Shown one piece after another: positions 40,101 to 55,100 of a stretch of DNA of 64,000 bases (the first letter of the stretch is position 1; the number at the start of each line of letters is the position of its first letter). The notes under the pieces are model-generated. The model made no database searches. It was not told the origin of the DNA and saw nothing but the letters and a program-made list of their open reading frames with translations. This stretch comes from Zonotrichia leucophrys gambelii (lineage: Eukaryota; Chordata; Aves; Passeriformes; Passerellidae). Made by a program: the position numbers and the translations under genes. The DNA lies in the NCBI RefSeq assembly GCF_028769735.1, contig NC_088188.1, positions 4,673,001-4,737,000 of the forward strand, given 5' to 3'.

Positions 40101-43100
40101 TCAGAAGCTTAAAAATAATAACTCATATCTATTCTATGTCTGCAGGAGAGAAAACTTCCAGGAACTGGTCTCCAATATCAGTACCCAGAGGATTAGTGGC
40201 TTTCAGAAATGAAAATATAACAAACTGTTTCCCTCACTGGCTTCCTTTAATCTTGCACTGTACGTTCCTTGTAAAAACACTTTTTGATGTTACTTGTTCT
40301 TGGCCATATAGAGAAGAGGTTATTTCCCTCACTAAGGGAAATGGAGTTCATCATAAAATCCAAATGCCAATGGAATGCAATGGAAACAGGATGATCAATC
40401 TGAGATGGTGATCTGCACTTAAATCCCATTGTGCCCTTCCCCTTAAGTGTCTCTTCATTAAGTGTTACTTACAGAAACAGGATGGTTTAAAGAATTAGAC
40501 TGTGGCTACAAGATTTTGCTTCTGCTCTTAGCTGGGGCACAGATTTTTGGTATGACTTTAATATCTCTGTCCTTCTGTTCCCAGCAGTAAAATTATTGTA
40601 ATGGTCTTCCTTTTCTTCCTTCCATTATCTATCCCATCTCTTTAGACTGGAAAACATTTGTGTCAGGGACTCGTTTTCACAGTGTCTTAATCTTGGCTGG
40701 GGCTTCTGACTATTCTGTAATGCTGCAGATTCTGAGTAGACTCATTTTCAACCCACACCAAAGGATACACTGTGTACTCTGTTCCTGACTGTTCCCCAAT
40801 ATTTCAAAATATTCCCGTAGTGTACACAATACAAATCTTTGTAACTGTAGGAAACCAAATTTACAAGCAGATGAACTGATTCCATGGACAAAATGAAGCT
40901 ATTTGGTATGCTGAAAGAGTGATTAAAAAAGGATACAACACAAAGGGGTTGAGGATTCAAAGTTTGTTTCAAAGTTTGGCAGAGGTAGAACCAGAACAGA
41001 ACCCAGCCAAGGTTCCCTGCTCTACAGACTCTCCTGAAGCCTTCACAGTTTGCTTTGTTTGAAAGATTTCACAAGGATTAGCAGGATCCTGCAGGATAGA
41101 ACAGTGAACACACCTCGGGCTATGTGGCCTCCTCCTTGCCACACAATGGCCATGTACATTATTTTTGCCAAGTTGTAGGCAGTGCATTCAAACTGCAATG
41201 AATCTGTGATCAATACAAAGAGCATTGGTGTTTAATGAGTGTTTGGATTGTCCCATGAAGAGAAACATCCCCCAGCTCTGAGGAGAGGGCTGCATTTTAA
41301 GTAGTCACCGCTGTGGGGGGGATTTTTTTTTCCTTACTGTGTTTTACATTTTCTACTCTGTCATATCCTTGGACTTTGGCTTTGAAGAGAAGCAATGCAG
41401 CAGGCATTCTTTATTGATTAGCTGGTAAATAAAGTGGTTTCTTTGATGTGCGGCATCTCTGTTTTCTGTACAAATTGTATTATTCTGACTCCCTGTAGAA
41501 GCAGCTCCATGTGGTTGGCATTAACATAAACCGAGTTTTGTTAGCTGTTCATCTGGCATCATAATCTCAACATACAAAGCTAAAGCTCATCCTGAAAATC
41601 CCAGCTTCCCCTTTATGACAGAAATCAATTATAGCACAACAAATTTTACTTAGAAAGCACCTTTCACCAAATTCTCTGAGTGGTACTTAGCTAATAAAGA
41701 GTGTTGCAAAATTGCCATATCCACTTCCTCTAGCCCTTTCTCCCTTTCTAATTGCACTACAAAGGCTCTTCATCCCAATTAGTTTTGATTGGGAATGTGC
41801 AGTCTTTTGGCTCTGCTTCCTTTGCATGACAAACCCAACCAGAAGGGCATGACAAGCACAGCTGTGATTTTCCCTTCACCAAATGGAAATTAAAAAAACC
41901 CTCCTCCTTTGCTAGTAGCCAACAGGAAACCTGCAGACAACAGGGCTCTGCTTTGCCATTCACCTTCCTGTGCTGGCTCTGCTTTTAGGCCTCAGGATTG
42001 GCAGGACCAGAGGCTTTGCCAGCTCCAGCAAGGGGGAAGAGGGAAGAGGAGGAAGAGGGGAGAGGAGGAAGAGCTCGTTTCCATGCTCACAAATGGAATG
42101 GGCAGCAGGGCACCCCACAACAAGCTATATTCACATATCCCAGGAGGTAGAATATGGAGGAGGGCACTCCCTACTCTGCCAGGAGACACCTGGAATGTCC
42201 TGGTGGTGGTACCACACACAGGTTGATGTCTGGGCAGTAAAATCCTCTCCTCAGCCAGCCTTCTCCATCACCCCTCGTGCTTCCCAGACTTCCTGCCCTC
42301 TTTAGCAAGAGTGTCTTTCTTCCAGAACCAGCTACATGAATTCTTTCTTTCAGACCACTCTGTTTTCTATTCCAAGCATAGAAAACCCTTCATTGGAATT
42401 GTGTTTGGCAATACAAAGCCAGAGTCCATCAACCAAACAATAAATGTTTTTAAGAAGATAGGATTGGATTTTTCCATTTTTCTATTCATTAGTTATTTTT
42501 ACAAACTCCTTTAATGTGCTTGGCTAAGGCCAGCCCTGCTTTGGAGGCTTTCACCTTTCTCTTATGCCTGTAGGAAGATGACTGGAGTTCTGTCTTGGCC
42601 TCACACCCCCTCTCTTGCAGTTTCCATCCATTAACTGGAGAGGAAACATGACTAAATTACCAGCTCACACAGCAAATTTGCTACTCATATTTCCTGAACT
42701 TCCCACAGTGTTCCCTATATATTCTGTGGCAATGGGTAAAATTCCTCTCCCTTATCATTGTGAATCCACTGAAATTTAATTATTTCAATTTATCCCCTCC
42801 ATTAAGGGTTTTTCGGTGAATTCTTCACCTAATGCCAAAATCACCTCAAGTGACACTGAGGCTGGGCCACGGAGTTACAATTAATACAGAAAATGAGGAA
42901 AGCCCATATTTGCTTAATGTGACAAAAGTGCAAAAAGGGTGGGTTTTTAAAAAACAACCTAAAACCAGCTAACACAGGGAGTGCTATAACTAGAGCATGA
43001 GCATGAGTTCAGCCCAGGAGCCTTTGGATGGTGAATAACTCCCCTGCACTGTGCTCCAGGCTGCTGAGGTTTCATCACTTTCTGGACCCCAACTCAGCCC

Positions 43101-46100
43101 TTTCATGTTAGTTTATGTAAGCTAAATCACACCTTTGAGTTGTCCTCTGCACCGTCCCTCAGCCTTTCATTCTTCCCCTCTGTCTGCAAAACTGGAGATC
43201 CCTCCTTGCCTCTAAGCACTGTTCTGTGGAGACATTATTGTAATTTGCAAGGTGCTGAGATATTTCAGTGCTGAGGATCTTTGACAGATACCTCTCCAAT
43301 CCCCCAGAGGTACTTACCTTTCAGCTTTTCCCCAAACATAGTAAGGAAGACAGTGAAGTTAATAGGACCTGGCGCCTCCTTCACCATGTCTTCAAGCTCT
43401 TCATTCTTGACATTCAGACGACCTGCAGCAGAGATCATTTTTCATAATAAATCACAAATTGTGTTTCAAAAAACGATTCCCATTCATCTCCTCCCACTGG
43501 GGAGCTCAGGGCTCTGTGCAACTTTGCTAATAACATGGTAGAACACAACTCCCAAATACCCCAGTGAAAAAGAAATTGGCAGAGCTGGCTCTGAGATCAA
43601 AGGGTGACTGAAGGAGCAAGAAGGATAAATAACACAGACATGGCCAGCAGTGGACGAGAGAAGGGGAACTTCCAAATAAAATGCTTTTGAGTTGGGGCTT
43701 TTTTTTACCTCAGGTGAAATATGGGCCCCACTGATATTAATATAGCAGAGATCAAAGTGACTGAAGTGAATCCAAGGTCTCAGACTTTGCCCTCCTGGAT
43801 ATTGAGACACCTCTCTGAGTAGAGGGCAGATGGATGAGATCCCTTCCCCATCCTTGTGCAGCCCTATTGATGAGAGTTTAGACCCTGGCAACCCTCCTCA
43901 AATTGAGTGGTAATTTGCTGTGAATGTACTTTATAGGCATTGAAAGGCTTCACTGAACAGGAAAGATAGCAGAACTTGGCCTGAAGAAATAAATATTTCA
44001 GGGTAACAGTAGCTACAGGCCAAAGTTTGCAAACCTCATTGTCACAATAAAGAGTTCAGGAGCTTCTGCTCCTTGCACTGACTCTGCTGGCGTCTGATTC
44101 CACCCCGGGGAGCACTAAAGATTCTTATCAAGCTCTTTTTAATAAGCTCCAGATGGCAAAAGCCCAAATGCCTACATCACTGTTCAAGCCTCAAATGCTG
44201 CAAGAAGGATACAACTCCAGGTTTGGGATCATGAGCGCTTGAATTTTTTCTTTCCTTGGGAAGATTTGCTCTAATGTGTTTGATATCATCAAGGTTGTGA
44301 TAGCCATGGAATGGACAATACCTAATCTCATGACATGCACATTTCACCCCACACAAACTCCCAGAACTTCACATGGAGCCCTCCTGGGTTTGTGTGGGCA
44401 GAGGGGCAGCTAGTCCATGACTGCAGTGCTAATCAGTGCATATTCCATGGCTCCCAGATGAAAAAGCCTGGGTTCAGAGGCAAATCAGAAATGCCTGGCA
44501 TGGACCCCTGCTTGGGTGGGCTTCTTCTGAAATAGTTGCAGGGGAGGGATCAGATCTTCATTCCACTCCCTGCTCAGGACACTTCCCAGCTGGAGCTGAG
44601 ATCCCAACCACCACAGGGAGGAAGGTCAAACACAACAGCTTTCCTTTTGCCCCTGTGTATCTCATTTCTTCCCCCACTGTCATTCTAATACCAACCTTTC
44701 TTCTGTGCTTGCAACTGAGACAGCATATCTCTTAAGTATTGAATTGTTAGTTTACCTAGTGCAGCAAAAGTGTCTCTCAAATCTGCTTTGTCAATAAAGC
44801 CATCCCTGTTCTGATCCATGATGGTAAAAGCCTGTGGGAAGGAAAAGGAACAGGAATTGCCATTTCCATTGCACAGAACAGTGCTCCAGTCACACACATC
44901 AGTCCATGGGAGGATGATATTCATGCTGTAAAAAGGAATATTTAACTTCCTTTGATTCCTCCACATCATTGCACTTTCCTCACTTTCAACACATTACTGT
45001 ATCTTGGCAAGGGGCTTAATTAAACCCACCCAAACTTCTTCTTACTAAATTAATGCTCAGTGCAGCGTGCATTGGGCTGAAGCCAATGCTGGCAGCTCCA
45101 GCCATTCAGCCCTTAACCCATAAAAGTTTGAATTAGGGAGGCTTTAGTCAGGGTAGATTTAGCCAGAGTTTGCTCTGTGTTTATACCTTCCCCATACTCC
45201 ATTCTTTGAACGAGGCTGAAATGTTTCTGTAAAACATTTCATTTCTGTGGATATCTCTCTGCTATCAACCTGAAGTCGATTCCTCCTGAGCCTTAGAATG
45301 ATCCATCACACAGAGATAGCTGAACTTTCAAAAGTAAAGAGAAATGTAAGTTCCATAAGATTGTTTATTCAAAGTTTTTTCCCCTTTCCAATACACTGCA
45401 TCTTTGAGACTGTGCTGTGTGCTCTGACTGACACTGATGTGCTGACCTTAAATACCCTTGTCAGGCAAAATTTAACTTTTGATAGATAAAAACACTTGTT
45501 TTCATTTTTATTTTCAGCCAACACAGACTTGGTGTGCTCTAAACACTGTTTACCAAGCCAGCTAACTGCTCATCTATCTGTTTACCCATTTGTGTGTCCA
45601 TCTCTTGGCTGCCATCACACTCATAATGTTTCATTGATTTGGAAAGATTTTAATGACCTGAAATTCCCCTGGTCATGCCATGGGGAATATGAGTTGATCC
45701 TGGCATGACTCTGAAGCTGGTTATCTGTCTGACAGGCACATCAATATGGGACAGTATCTTTGCAATGGCCAGGAATTATTCTTTCTTCAGATAGAGCTCC
45801 CCTGAGATTGCAGTAACTTGCAGAGTTTTAAAGTCTGCTGCCCTACAGAGTGCATTTCTTCCCATGAACAAGTTATCTCCACAAATCTTCAGGTATTTTC
45901 TCCTCCAGTTTCTTGCAAAGCCTCACTGCTCACAGCCCAGTTTGCCCATGAGGCTCCATTCAGTATTATGTTCATAATCTTATATTTACCTTCCAATCAA
46001 TCCCCTTACAAAAAATTAAGCCCAACTCTTTGGAGATGTTTTGCCCTTGCTTTAAATGGTGATTCCCCATAATTCAGAAGCAAAAGGGAAAGAAGATACG

Positions 46101-49100
46101 AAGAGCAAAGCCAAACCCAGGCAGCTCACAGGAGACAGGAAGAGCATCAGGCACTGTAATGGATGAATTTTAAATAACATAACAGCAATGCTGAAACATT
46201 TGCTGATGAGCTGGTTGAAATCTCTAGATAAAAATATTCTAATCCAAACCAGGTTTTCAGAAATATGTGTCCCAGATATGCAGTTCTTAGACACAACATG
46301 GTTTTGGGTTTCACTCGACCACTCCACTGCCTCATGCTTTTGCCATTATTCTGCCACCATCCCCCTAGAAATGCTCCTGGTATTATCTTATTTAAAGAAG
46401 AACAAATAATGCCATTCTGTCCAGTTCTTTGTGCTGATCCATCTTCAAACAGTAATTCCTGGAGAAAATAAAATGGAGGTTCCTAGGATATAGAGAAGAA
46501 GTGGGAGAAGAGAGTCAAACATTCCCATTGACTGTGAGGAAGTGATTAGTGATTCCAATTAATTTAGCTGGGTCATATCCCCAGGCCTTTCCTTGGGTTT
46601 GGTCTTGTCCATCACTGAGCTTTCCTGGTGGGAATCCTCAAGAAAAGTAAACTTGAAAGCCACGTGAAAGCACAACATGAAACAGCAGACATTTATCACA
46701 CTGGAAATTGCTTTGGAGACATGAGTTAGAAAAAATGGGGAAAAAATCAGTAATTTAAAATGACAAACCAGTGCAGAATGTGATGGTCTCATGGACTCTC
46801 TAATTTGTCCCCACAGAAAAAGAGCAGAAACTCATCAAAGAGATTATCTGTGTTTTATATTCTCCAGCTTTTAGGCCACCCATCAGTTTTACCTCCTCAC
46901 AGGTAACTGGTCAAAAAACTACAGTGCCTGGAACACCAAATCCCTTGGGAGCTGGAAGTTGCTTACTTCATCTCCACATGTTGTCTTGTTTTATTGGCAT
47001 TTGTGGAGAAAGCTGAGGGCTCCTTGGCATTTTCATTTCTCCTTTGTGGGCAGCTTTAGAAGGGCACAGACAAATATTTTCTGTTGCTGATGTGGAACAG
47101 AGCAGGAATGAAAGCCCTGGTTCAGCCTGGCATCTCTGTTCAGGACAATACTTGAGCACATAAGACTATTCTTATTTAAAATATCACTTAACTTTAAACA
47201 TGTGCTCAAGTGTTTTCCTGAATCAGGGCTGAAGTGGATGAGCTGATGCTTTTACTTTATTTTGGGGTGGGGGCTTGGGTGCTTTTCAAATAAGTCTAGA
47301 GCGAAACAGGGGAGTGAGTGAGGGAAGTAAAGAAAGAAAGAATGAAAGAAAGAACAAACAAACACACAAGGAAAATGATCTACCAGCCAAAACCACAGAG
47401 ATGATTCAGAAAACAACTGTGTGTTCTATTAAAGCAGATGGAGAATTGAATAAGGATTACAAACAAAACCTATGTTATTCATTAGCAATAACAGGAGACT
47501 ATAGAGAACAGCAGAGTAGGGACCAACCTCTTTGAACTCCTGGATCTGGGTTTGTTCAAACATGGAGAAAACATTGGAACCACCTTCTATCTTCTTCTTT
47601 GCCTTTTTGGGAGCCTGTAATACAAATAAGAAGATCAAATATATATTCCTTTGTCTGTTAAGCATCCATGAAAACAAATTACATCTTCAACAGAAGGTGA
47701 AAACTACACAGTCAAGTAATATAAGAGGATTGTGCTTTGTTATTATAAGGTTTTAAAATTCAATCTTATAGACAGATAGTTTTAGATATACATATGATTG
47801 AATATATACATATATATTTATTTATAAAAATTGCTGCCTTATTAACAGATTGAGGCTGTTTGACCCTCCCTGCTGTGTCCTGGGACCTGATAACTCAGAC
47901 AAACCAGGACAGTTTGTCACTGTGCTGCCTTTAAAAAGTTGAGGGACCCAAAGTGTGGCCCAGCATCCTGCCTGGTGCACTGCTGGCTCCCCAAGGAGCT
48001 GCCTGTTCCTGGGGCAGGGTCACCTCCACCTCAAAGGATCCCAGGCCATGTCACACAGGGACCTCTCCCCTGCCATGCTGGCTCTGCAGAGCTCAGGGGT
48101 GACAGCCCTTGGTGTGCAGTGGTGTCACTTGAAGATATGAGCTAGAATTCCCTGCCTGCTGTCTCAAGAAATTCCAGAATTCAGGTAAGTAAGGTCTCCC
48201 TCTTCCCAGTTCCCATGCTGGGACTGGCAGCCAGACTCCAAACAAGGCCCTGCATGAAGACTCAGCTCAGGAGCTGGAAAGGGAAGTTATATCATTTCCT
48301 ACTCACACAGAAATGTTTGGAAATCTGCTTGGTCTGAACCAGCACTGACAGAACAGATTAATCCTTCCCAAGCAGGAACACCTTCTACTCCTGGAGCCTC
48401 TACTCCTGCACCAACCTATGGCACTGCAGTGCAATACCTTACCAGACCATGTTATTTTAATATTCAAGATAATCATCTCAAATGAAAGGGCAGGACTGCT
48501 TTTATCACCATTCTTAAGTCTGGAGGCTGAGACAGAGCAAGATTGGGGAAAGAGCTACAATGATATCTAAGAATCTAATGCTCACTAAAACTCAGTCAGA
48601 ACTAGGCTTCATTAAATATCTTTGAATAAGGGCCCAACCAGCTTGCCTAAGACAATATAGTTCTTGTTCTGCAGTAAAGAATAAAATCTGTGATTCCAAA
48701 GGATTACAGAAGTGTTTTAACCACTGTGTTATCCTTACTTGGGGCAGGATAATGAGCTGCAATGCCTTTTGAGTTCCCTTCCAGACAGATTACTTTTTTC
48801 TTTATCATTTTTACTTTTAAACTTCATTATCATAGTCCCACCTGGTTCTCGTGTCACAGAAAATTAGTCTTACTTAGTTTGGGCTATTCTGCATGAAACA
48901 GAAGGCAACTTCTACTGTCTCCTTTCATCAAAATAAAAAAGCCTGTGAAAGTTCAAATTCAATACTGATTTCAAATATCCTGAGGAGCAGAGCAGCTCAA
49001 GAAAATATTCCCACTTGACTCTGTTTGAAGCATACATTGTCTGATCAATTTAATTTGCCAGGCAGATTTCTGCACTCAGCCACCCTGGTTTAGATCCCAG

Positions 49101-52100
49101 GATATGGAAGGGGGGAAATTAGGGCAATGTTAGACACTCTCCCACATACCCACACTCCAGACCTGTCAAGCTCCTATCAGCTAATTCAAAGAACTAAAAT
49201 TTGGAAATAGGAATGGAAATTAAGTGAAAAATATACTTGTAGTGAGGATAAAAACAAGGATAGAATGCCACCACAGGCATGGAAAAAAGAAGTTAATAAG
49301 TGGAATGTTTAATGAATGTAGAAATATTGATTTTGGAATAAACAGATTCCCTCCTCCTCCTCCTCCACATGAAATAAGTGTTATTTTGAGCAGTAATGGG
49401 CAATCTTCCACATAACGTGAGGTGCCTGGAGGAGGCTTTCAACACTTGCAGATCGAATGGAAATATTCAGAACAATCCTATGTATTTCCATGGGTTTGTT
49501 CCCTGAGGTAAAGGGGAAGCAGATGTGACCCAGGGGAGAGCCCAGCCAGCTGTGGGGGGACAGCAGGGCTGGGGGCCTGGGCAGGGCAGTGGGGCTGGTT
49601 CTGAGGGCTCCTGCAGGACACAGAACAGGCTTTGCCCTCCTCACGGGCTGTTCTGCTGGAGCCAAACACAGCATCCATGCCCAGACTGATAAATATTCCC
49701 CGTGCTAGGAAACCATCTGCATTTTTTCAGCTATCACCACAGCCATGGGCAGTGGGGTCCAGCTCTTCTAAATGCCAAACACTGGCAATTCCTCCATTAT
49801 TCCTCAGTTTATTGGGTTCTCTGGGCTGTAAGGCTTCAAGCAAGGGCTATAGCTGTAAGGAAGGATCAGATAAATGCAAAAGCTGCAGCTCAATATCTAT
49901 TAGAAACACACCAGCAAATCAAAAACCACCCAAAAAGCTTCTGTACATTAGTGAAGTTCTTTCCAAGGCAAAGAAGATTGAAAACTGATTATACAGGGAA
50001 TAATTACTGTAGCATCACAGAATCTTAGAATGTTTTGGGTTGGGTGGGACCTTAAAAATAATTAACTTCCAGCCTAGGAGAAATACTAGAAAAATTCATC
50101 CTAACATATTCACTCACAGTTACTCTCTGGTTTGTTGTCTCCAGGGATGACAGAGGAGATCAGTGCCCAGGATGCTCAATCAATTTTTAGTTTTTCTGCT
50201 GAAGGTCTGGATATGGATCCCATTTATGACCTGCTCATAAATAAGAGGGGGCTGAGACCACCAATACATTTCACAGGGGCCCATGAACAGCTGCCAGCTG
50301 GGATTGGTTTCCATCACCAGGTTCAAGCTAACTCTTGTAGCATCCACCATAGATCATCTTGGATTACCAGTTCCCTGTACTGAGAATGCAGCTTACCTGC
50401 CCTAAAAAGCCAGAAAATTCATAATCACAGAAACAACTGCACCCCAATTTTGCCCAAGGTGTGGGCAGGGAGGTGCTATGAAGGGGAAGGCTGAGAGAGA
50501 AGTAGGTGGAGCAGGAACAGAACAGAGTTCATTGTTTTTCTTGTGGGCAACTTGAATTAAAAGACAGCTCTAAGAGAACAGAAAAGAATAACTCAGAATA
50601 GAACAGTTCTGTGCTGCTGTCTGACAATTCCAAACACTCCAGAATTTTTTAATGAACACATTCATGGTTCTGACTCCAGAGTCTCTCTCTGAAAGAAAGA
50701 CATATTAAAAGGAACATCACAGAGCTGAGCAAACATATGGCTTCTAAGATGCCAAGGATTTAGTAGGTGACCCACAGAGGAGAAAGTGGGTGACTGACAC
50801 ATCACTTCTGCCTGCCTTGATTTCCCAACTCTTGAAACCAAAGTGTGCCAGGCTGCACTTTGCAGAGATAGAGCAGCTCTCGTTGCAACATGTGCTGTGA
50901 GAGTGACATACAAAACGTGCCAGATGAGAAACTGAAGAGCTGAGGGTCCCCTGGGCTCGGATTCCGAGGCCTCAATAGCACAGCAGTGGGAAGAATGTTG
51001 CAACAACTGAACAAGCCTATTAATATTCCTGCCTGAGAGTATTAATCATCCCATTGTGAAGAAAACAACACTTCACTTTAGAGGAGAAACCACAGGCTTG
51101 TCGCATATCACTCATTTGTCTTTCCAGTGTTAGCACTCTTTCAATTAGCCTGGATTTTAAAGGGTCTTTTTTTGTTGTTGTTGTTTTGTTTTTGGTTGGT
51201 TTTGGTTTGTTTTAGAGGCTTTAAATGAAGAAATGGAACCATACCAAAATCTGGTCCCAAGAAAACTCTGTTGTACCAGACGTTTTCTTTGAGCTGAGTT
51301 GCCCTCACTGAGGTTCTTTATATTTCTCCTTTCTGGCAGTGTCAGGGAGCCCCAAAGAACCAGGGTGTGCAGGGACACAGGCAGGCAGAGACAATGAGTG
51401 TGTGTGGCCTTTGCCTCTCTGGATGTAAGAAAAGGGATCCATTTCTTATATGCTGCAAAGGTGGGAGGGGGGGTGATGTTCAAGGGAATCAGAAGAAAAT
51501 TTGATTTCAGGGTGACCTAGAAGAAAAGGGGGTGGGGAATCAGTTTCTGCCTCTACATACAAAGGAGGAAGGAGATGAAAATACCTTGTTCTTACTTCAT
51601 AACATGAGGCATTGTTTGCCCTGATAAATTCATAAAGAGGTGATGCCAGAGCAGATCCATGACACTGGATTATTGCAGAGCTTTATCATCTCCACCCCTC
51701 AGTGCATTTTGCACACAACCAAGAAAAATATGGAAAACCAGGCAAGATGCAGCAGGGTGAGCAAGGTCCCTCACTGGCTGCTCAGGGGCACACTTGTACC
51801 CTTCAGTAAGTGGGAAGTAACCAACCTCCACCTGCCATTCCTGCAGCACAGGAACATCTTCACTGGCAGTGAGGAGAGATGGGCAGCACTCTGCCACAAG
51901 GCACAGCTTTGCTTTGGTTAGGGTTTGGTTTGGTTTGGTTTGGGTTTGGTTTGGGTTGATTTGGGTTGGTTTGGGTTGGTTTGGAGAGGGTGGGGAGGTC
52001 ACTCCCTTGTTTAGCCCGCCATGCTCCAAGCCCCTCAGAAAATGCTCTTAATAATTAATAATGACATAATGTGGTGTTCCTGACAGCAAAGTCAAACACA

Positions 52101-55100
52101 CGAGCAGAAACATTTCCCTACTCAGCCACTTATTGGGTCTTCTTCTAATTTTTCTACCAGACAACTCAGTGGATGAGCAGGGAGAGAGCCCTGCAGGGAG
52201 AATCAGCAGTGGACACTGTTTAGAGCCTGATTTTGCTGTCCTGTGCCCTTAAGTGTTTGTTCAGTCCAAGACAAAGTAGACATAAGATAACACCAGGTTT
52301 TTACTGTTTCACATTTTGTACTTCCTTCCTCTGCAACTACATGTACAACTACAGAAAAGGCAGAATCATCCATCATTTTGCTCAGACTTTGTCCCCTGCT
52401 GTGATCCACTGTATGATGTCAACTCTCAGTTACTATTACTTTTTCATCCATCACACTCTCTCCTTGTTTTTCATCCACTCTGGGATCTCGGTGCTGACAT
52501 TTCCTGTCTTCAAATTTCTGTTATCATCAAATACAGCTTCTGAATCAGAAGTTGCATCTCAGGCCTGGACAAGGGATTGCTGCAGCATGGGACAGGATAT
52601 TTGTTGATTTTTGTCTCACAGGTTTGCTCTGCTGAGATAATTTACATTAGATCTGCACCAAACATCCCAGCTATGGATAAGCCATCGTTTTTTAGAGGGG
52701 TTTAGGTCTTTTCCATGGCAGGTGAGCAGCACAAGGCCAACCCAAGTGCATGCCTTGGAGGGAACAGTCTAGAGAAGTAAGCAACACAAACTGCTCCAAG
52801 GGCACAATTTGCATTTCAAACAGGCAGCAGCCTCAGATCATTCAAATAAACCACGTTATCAGAAGTGAGAAAGAGAAGATCTTTTTATTACCTGCTCTGC
52901 AGTCACAAACAGACCCCTCCCTGCTCATCCCCACTCCTTTTTGTGTGCAGTCCCAGCCTGCACACACCCACACAGACACACCTTTGATCCCTGCTAGATA
53001 CAGAAATCCGCTGGCCTGCAGCCTCCTGCTTCACACTCTGGACACTCCAGCTTCTCCTCCTCCTCACAGAAACCCTTCCCTGCCACAGGCTCCTTCTCCT
53101 CCTGCAGACACACAGAGGGAAGGCTTCATCTCCCAAACTCATCCCAGAGCAGCAGAGCCTCCCCAGCCTCTCCAGCCACAGGCTCCTCCACCTCGATGAC
53201 CCCAAATTCAACAGATGGGCCAAGGCCCAATAGATAGGCCAAAATTTAATAGATGGGCCAAAATCCAACAGCTGGGCCAAAGTTCAACAGATGGGCCAAA
53301 ATTTAATTGATGGGCCAAAATCTAGCAGCTGCTTTTGCCAACCTGGCAAATCTTCTTCATGTGAACAGATGCCTGTGTGTACACATGGGGCTGTCACACA
53401 CATGGACAGACACATGGACACACACACATGGACACACAAACACATATGGGGACACACACACACACATATGGACAAACACAGACACACAGTCACACACACA
53501 TGGACACATGGACACACACACACTGACACACACGCACAGGGACATGGACACACACATGGACACTCCCAGGGCTCTCTCACACACACACACGCACACACTG
53601 ACACACACACACAGGGACACTCCCAGTGCTGTCACACACACACACACTGACACACACATACAGACACTCCCAGGGCTGTCACACACACACTGTCACACAC
53701 ACACTGTCACACACACACTGTCACACACACACACTGTCACACACACACAGTGTCACACACACTGTCACACACACACTGTCACACACACACTGTCACACAC
53801 ACACAGTGTCACACACACACAGTGTCACACACACACTGTCACACACACACTGTCACACACACTGTCACACACACACAGTGTCACACACACTGTCACACAC
53901 GCACTGTCACACACACTGTCACACACACACAGTGTCACACACACTCTGTCACCCACAGCCATGGCAGCAGTGCCACCAGCAGCCCCGTTCCAGCTGCCAG
54001 GTCAGTCACCGTGGCCGTGCTGCGGTCGGTGCCCTCTCAGTGCAGGTGGCACATTCCAGCCTGCAGAGCACATCTGAGCAGGGTGCAGGCTGGTTTTGGG
54101 CACACTGCTCCCCTCAGCAAACAGAAATGCGCTACAAGGTGTCACTCGAACTGAGCACACACGGGGATGTTTGGGGAATAAGAAAAAGGCTTCCCTCTCC
54201 CTCCTTGTGCCGCTGCCCTTCCTGCTGCCCACCAGCACAGAGCAGGGAGACATCACAGACCCAGCTCGTCTGAAATTCCCTGGAATTAACAGAGAGCCAT
54301 AGACAGTTCTCAGAACTCCATTCCACAGCACTTGTGTGGTCTGCTCTTGTTAGAAAAATTATCTCCCTGAACCCTGCCTCTCTCACTGTCATCAGCCCTG
54401 GATGTCAGAGCCTAGTAGCACTGGCTGACTTGTAATTATTTTTTACTATGCTGCTTTGTCTGCACTAATCCTTTGAAAGTAGCTTTACTGCACATCTGAA
54501 ATATTATGATGCTATAAAACCTCTGTAATATTTATAAATCCCTTAAGACATCATAAAGAGAGAAAAAAACCTCCCCACAGAGTTCATCTAGCATAATTAC
54601 ATATACATTTCCCTCTGATTAATAAAAAATGATCACTTCCTTATGTAAAGATATTCTTCAGCTTTCTTTCATTAAGGCTATTTTTTTCTTTCCATTTTAA
54701 ATCTGTTTCATGTGTCCCTGTATAGTAAGGTACCTCAGAAGAGATTTTCCCAAAACAAAAGGCACAATGAAAAGAACCACCACAGAGCATCGTCAGTTGA
54801 GCTGGGAGCGAGGAGACAGACGAGTCTCTCACTATATTTTCACGTCTCCTAACTTAAGCATTTCATCACAGAATAGCCTGGAATATCTTCAAACATCAAT
54901 GAGTGTTGGTGTGTCATTGAACTAAGCAGGCAGGGAAAAAACTGATAAGTGAAATCTTGGGAAAAAAAATAAAAAAGGGGAAAAAGAAAAGCTAAGACCC
55001 AGCACTTGTCCCCCACCCAAAAAAGGGCTGGTTTGGACTTTACTGAGGCTGATTAAAGGGAAAGCTGTAAATCCACACCTGTAGAGGCATAATCAGCACA

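Noticed and set aside
48170..48190. Strong donor-like CAG|GTAAGTAAG in intron 1
   Set aside because: No coding sequence or acceptor pairs with it, and exon 2 already has a better first-exon partner at 56003.
51900..51990. Interstitial telomeric repeat
   Set aside because: The units are TTTGG/TTTGGG with only one TTAGGG-like hexamer.
52750..53199. Pro/Ser/His-rich 149-codon open frame on the plus strand
   Set aside because: It reflects CT/CA-rich low-complexity DNA beside the satellite; no domain or splice evidence.
53307..54273. Long His-Thr-rich open frames on the plus strand and Cys-Val-rich frames on the minus strand
   Set aside because: They are direct translations of the CA/GTCA satellite in several registers; no unique domain and no gene context.
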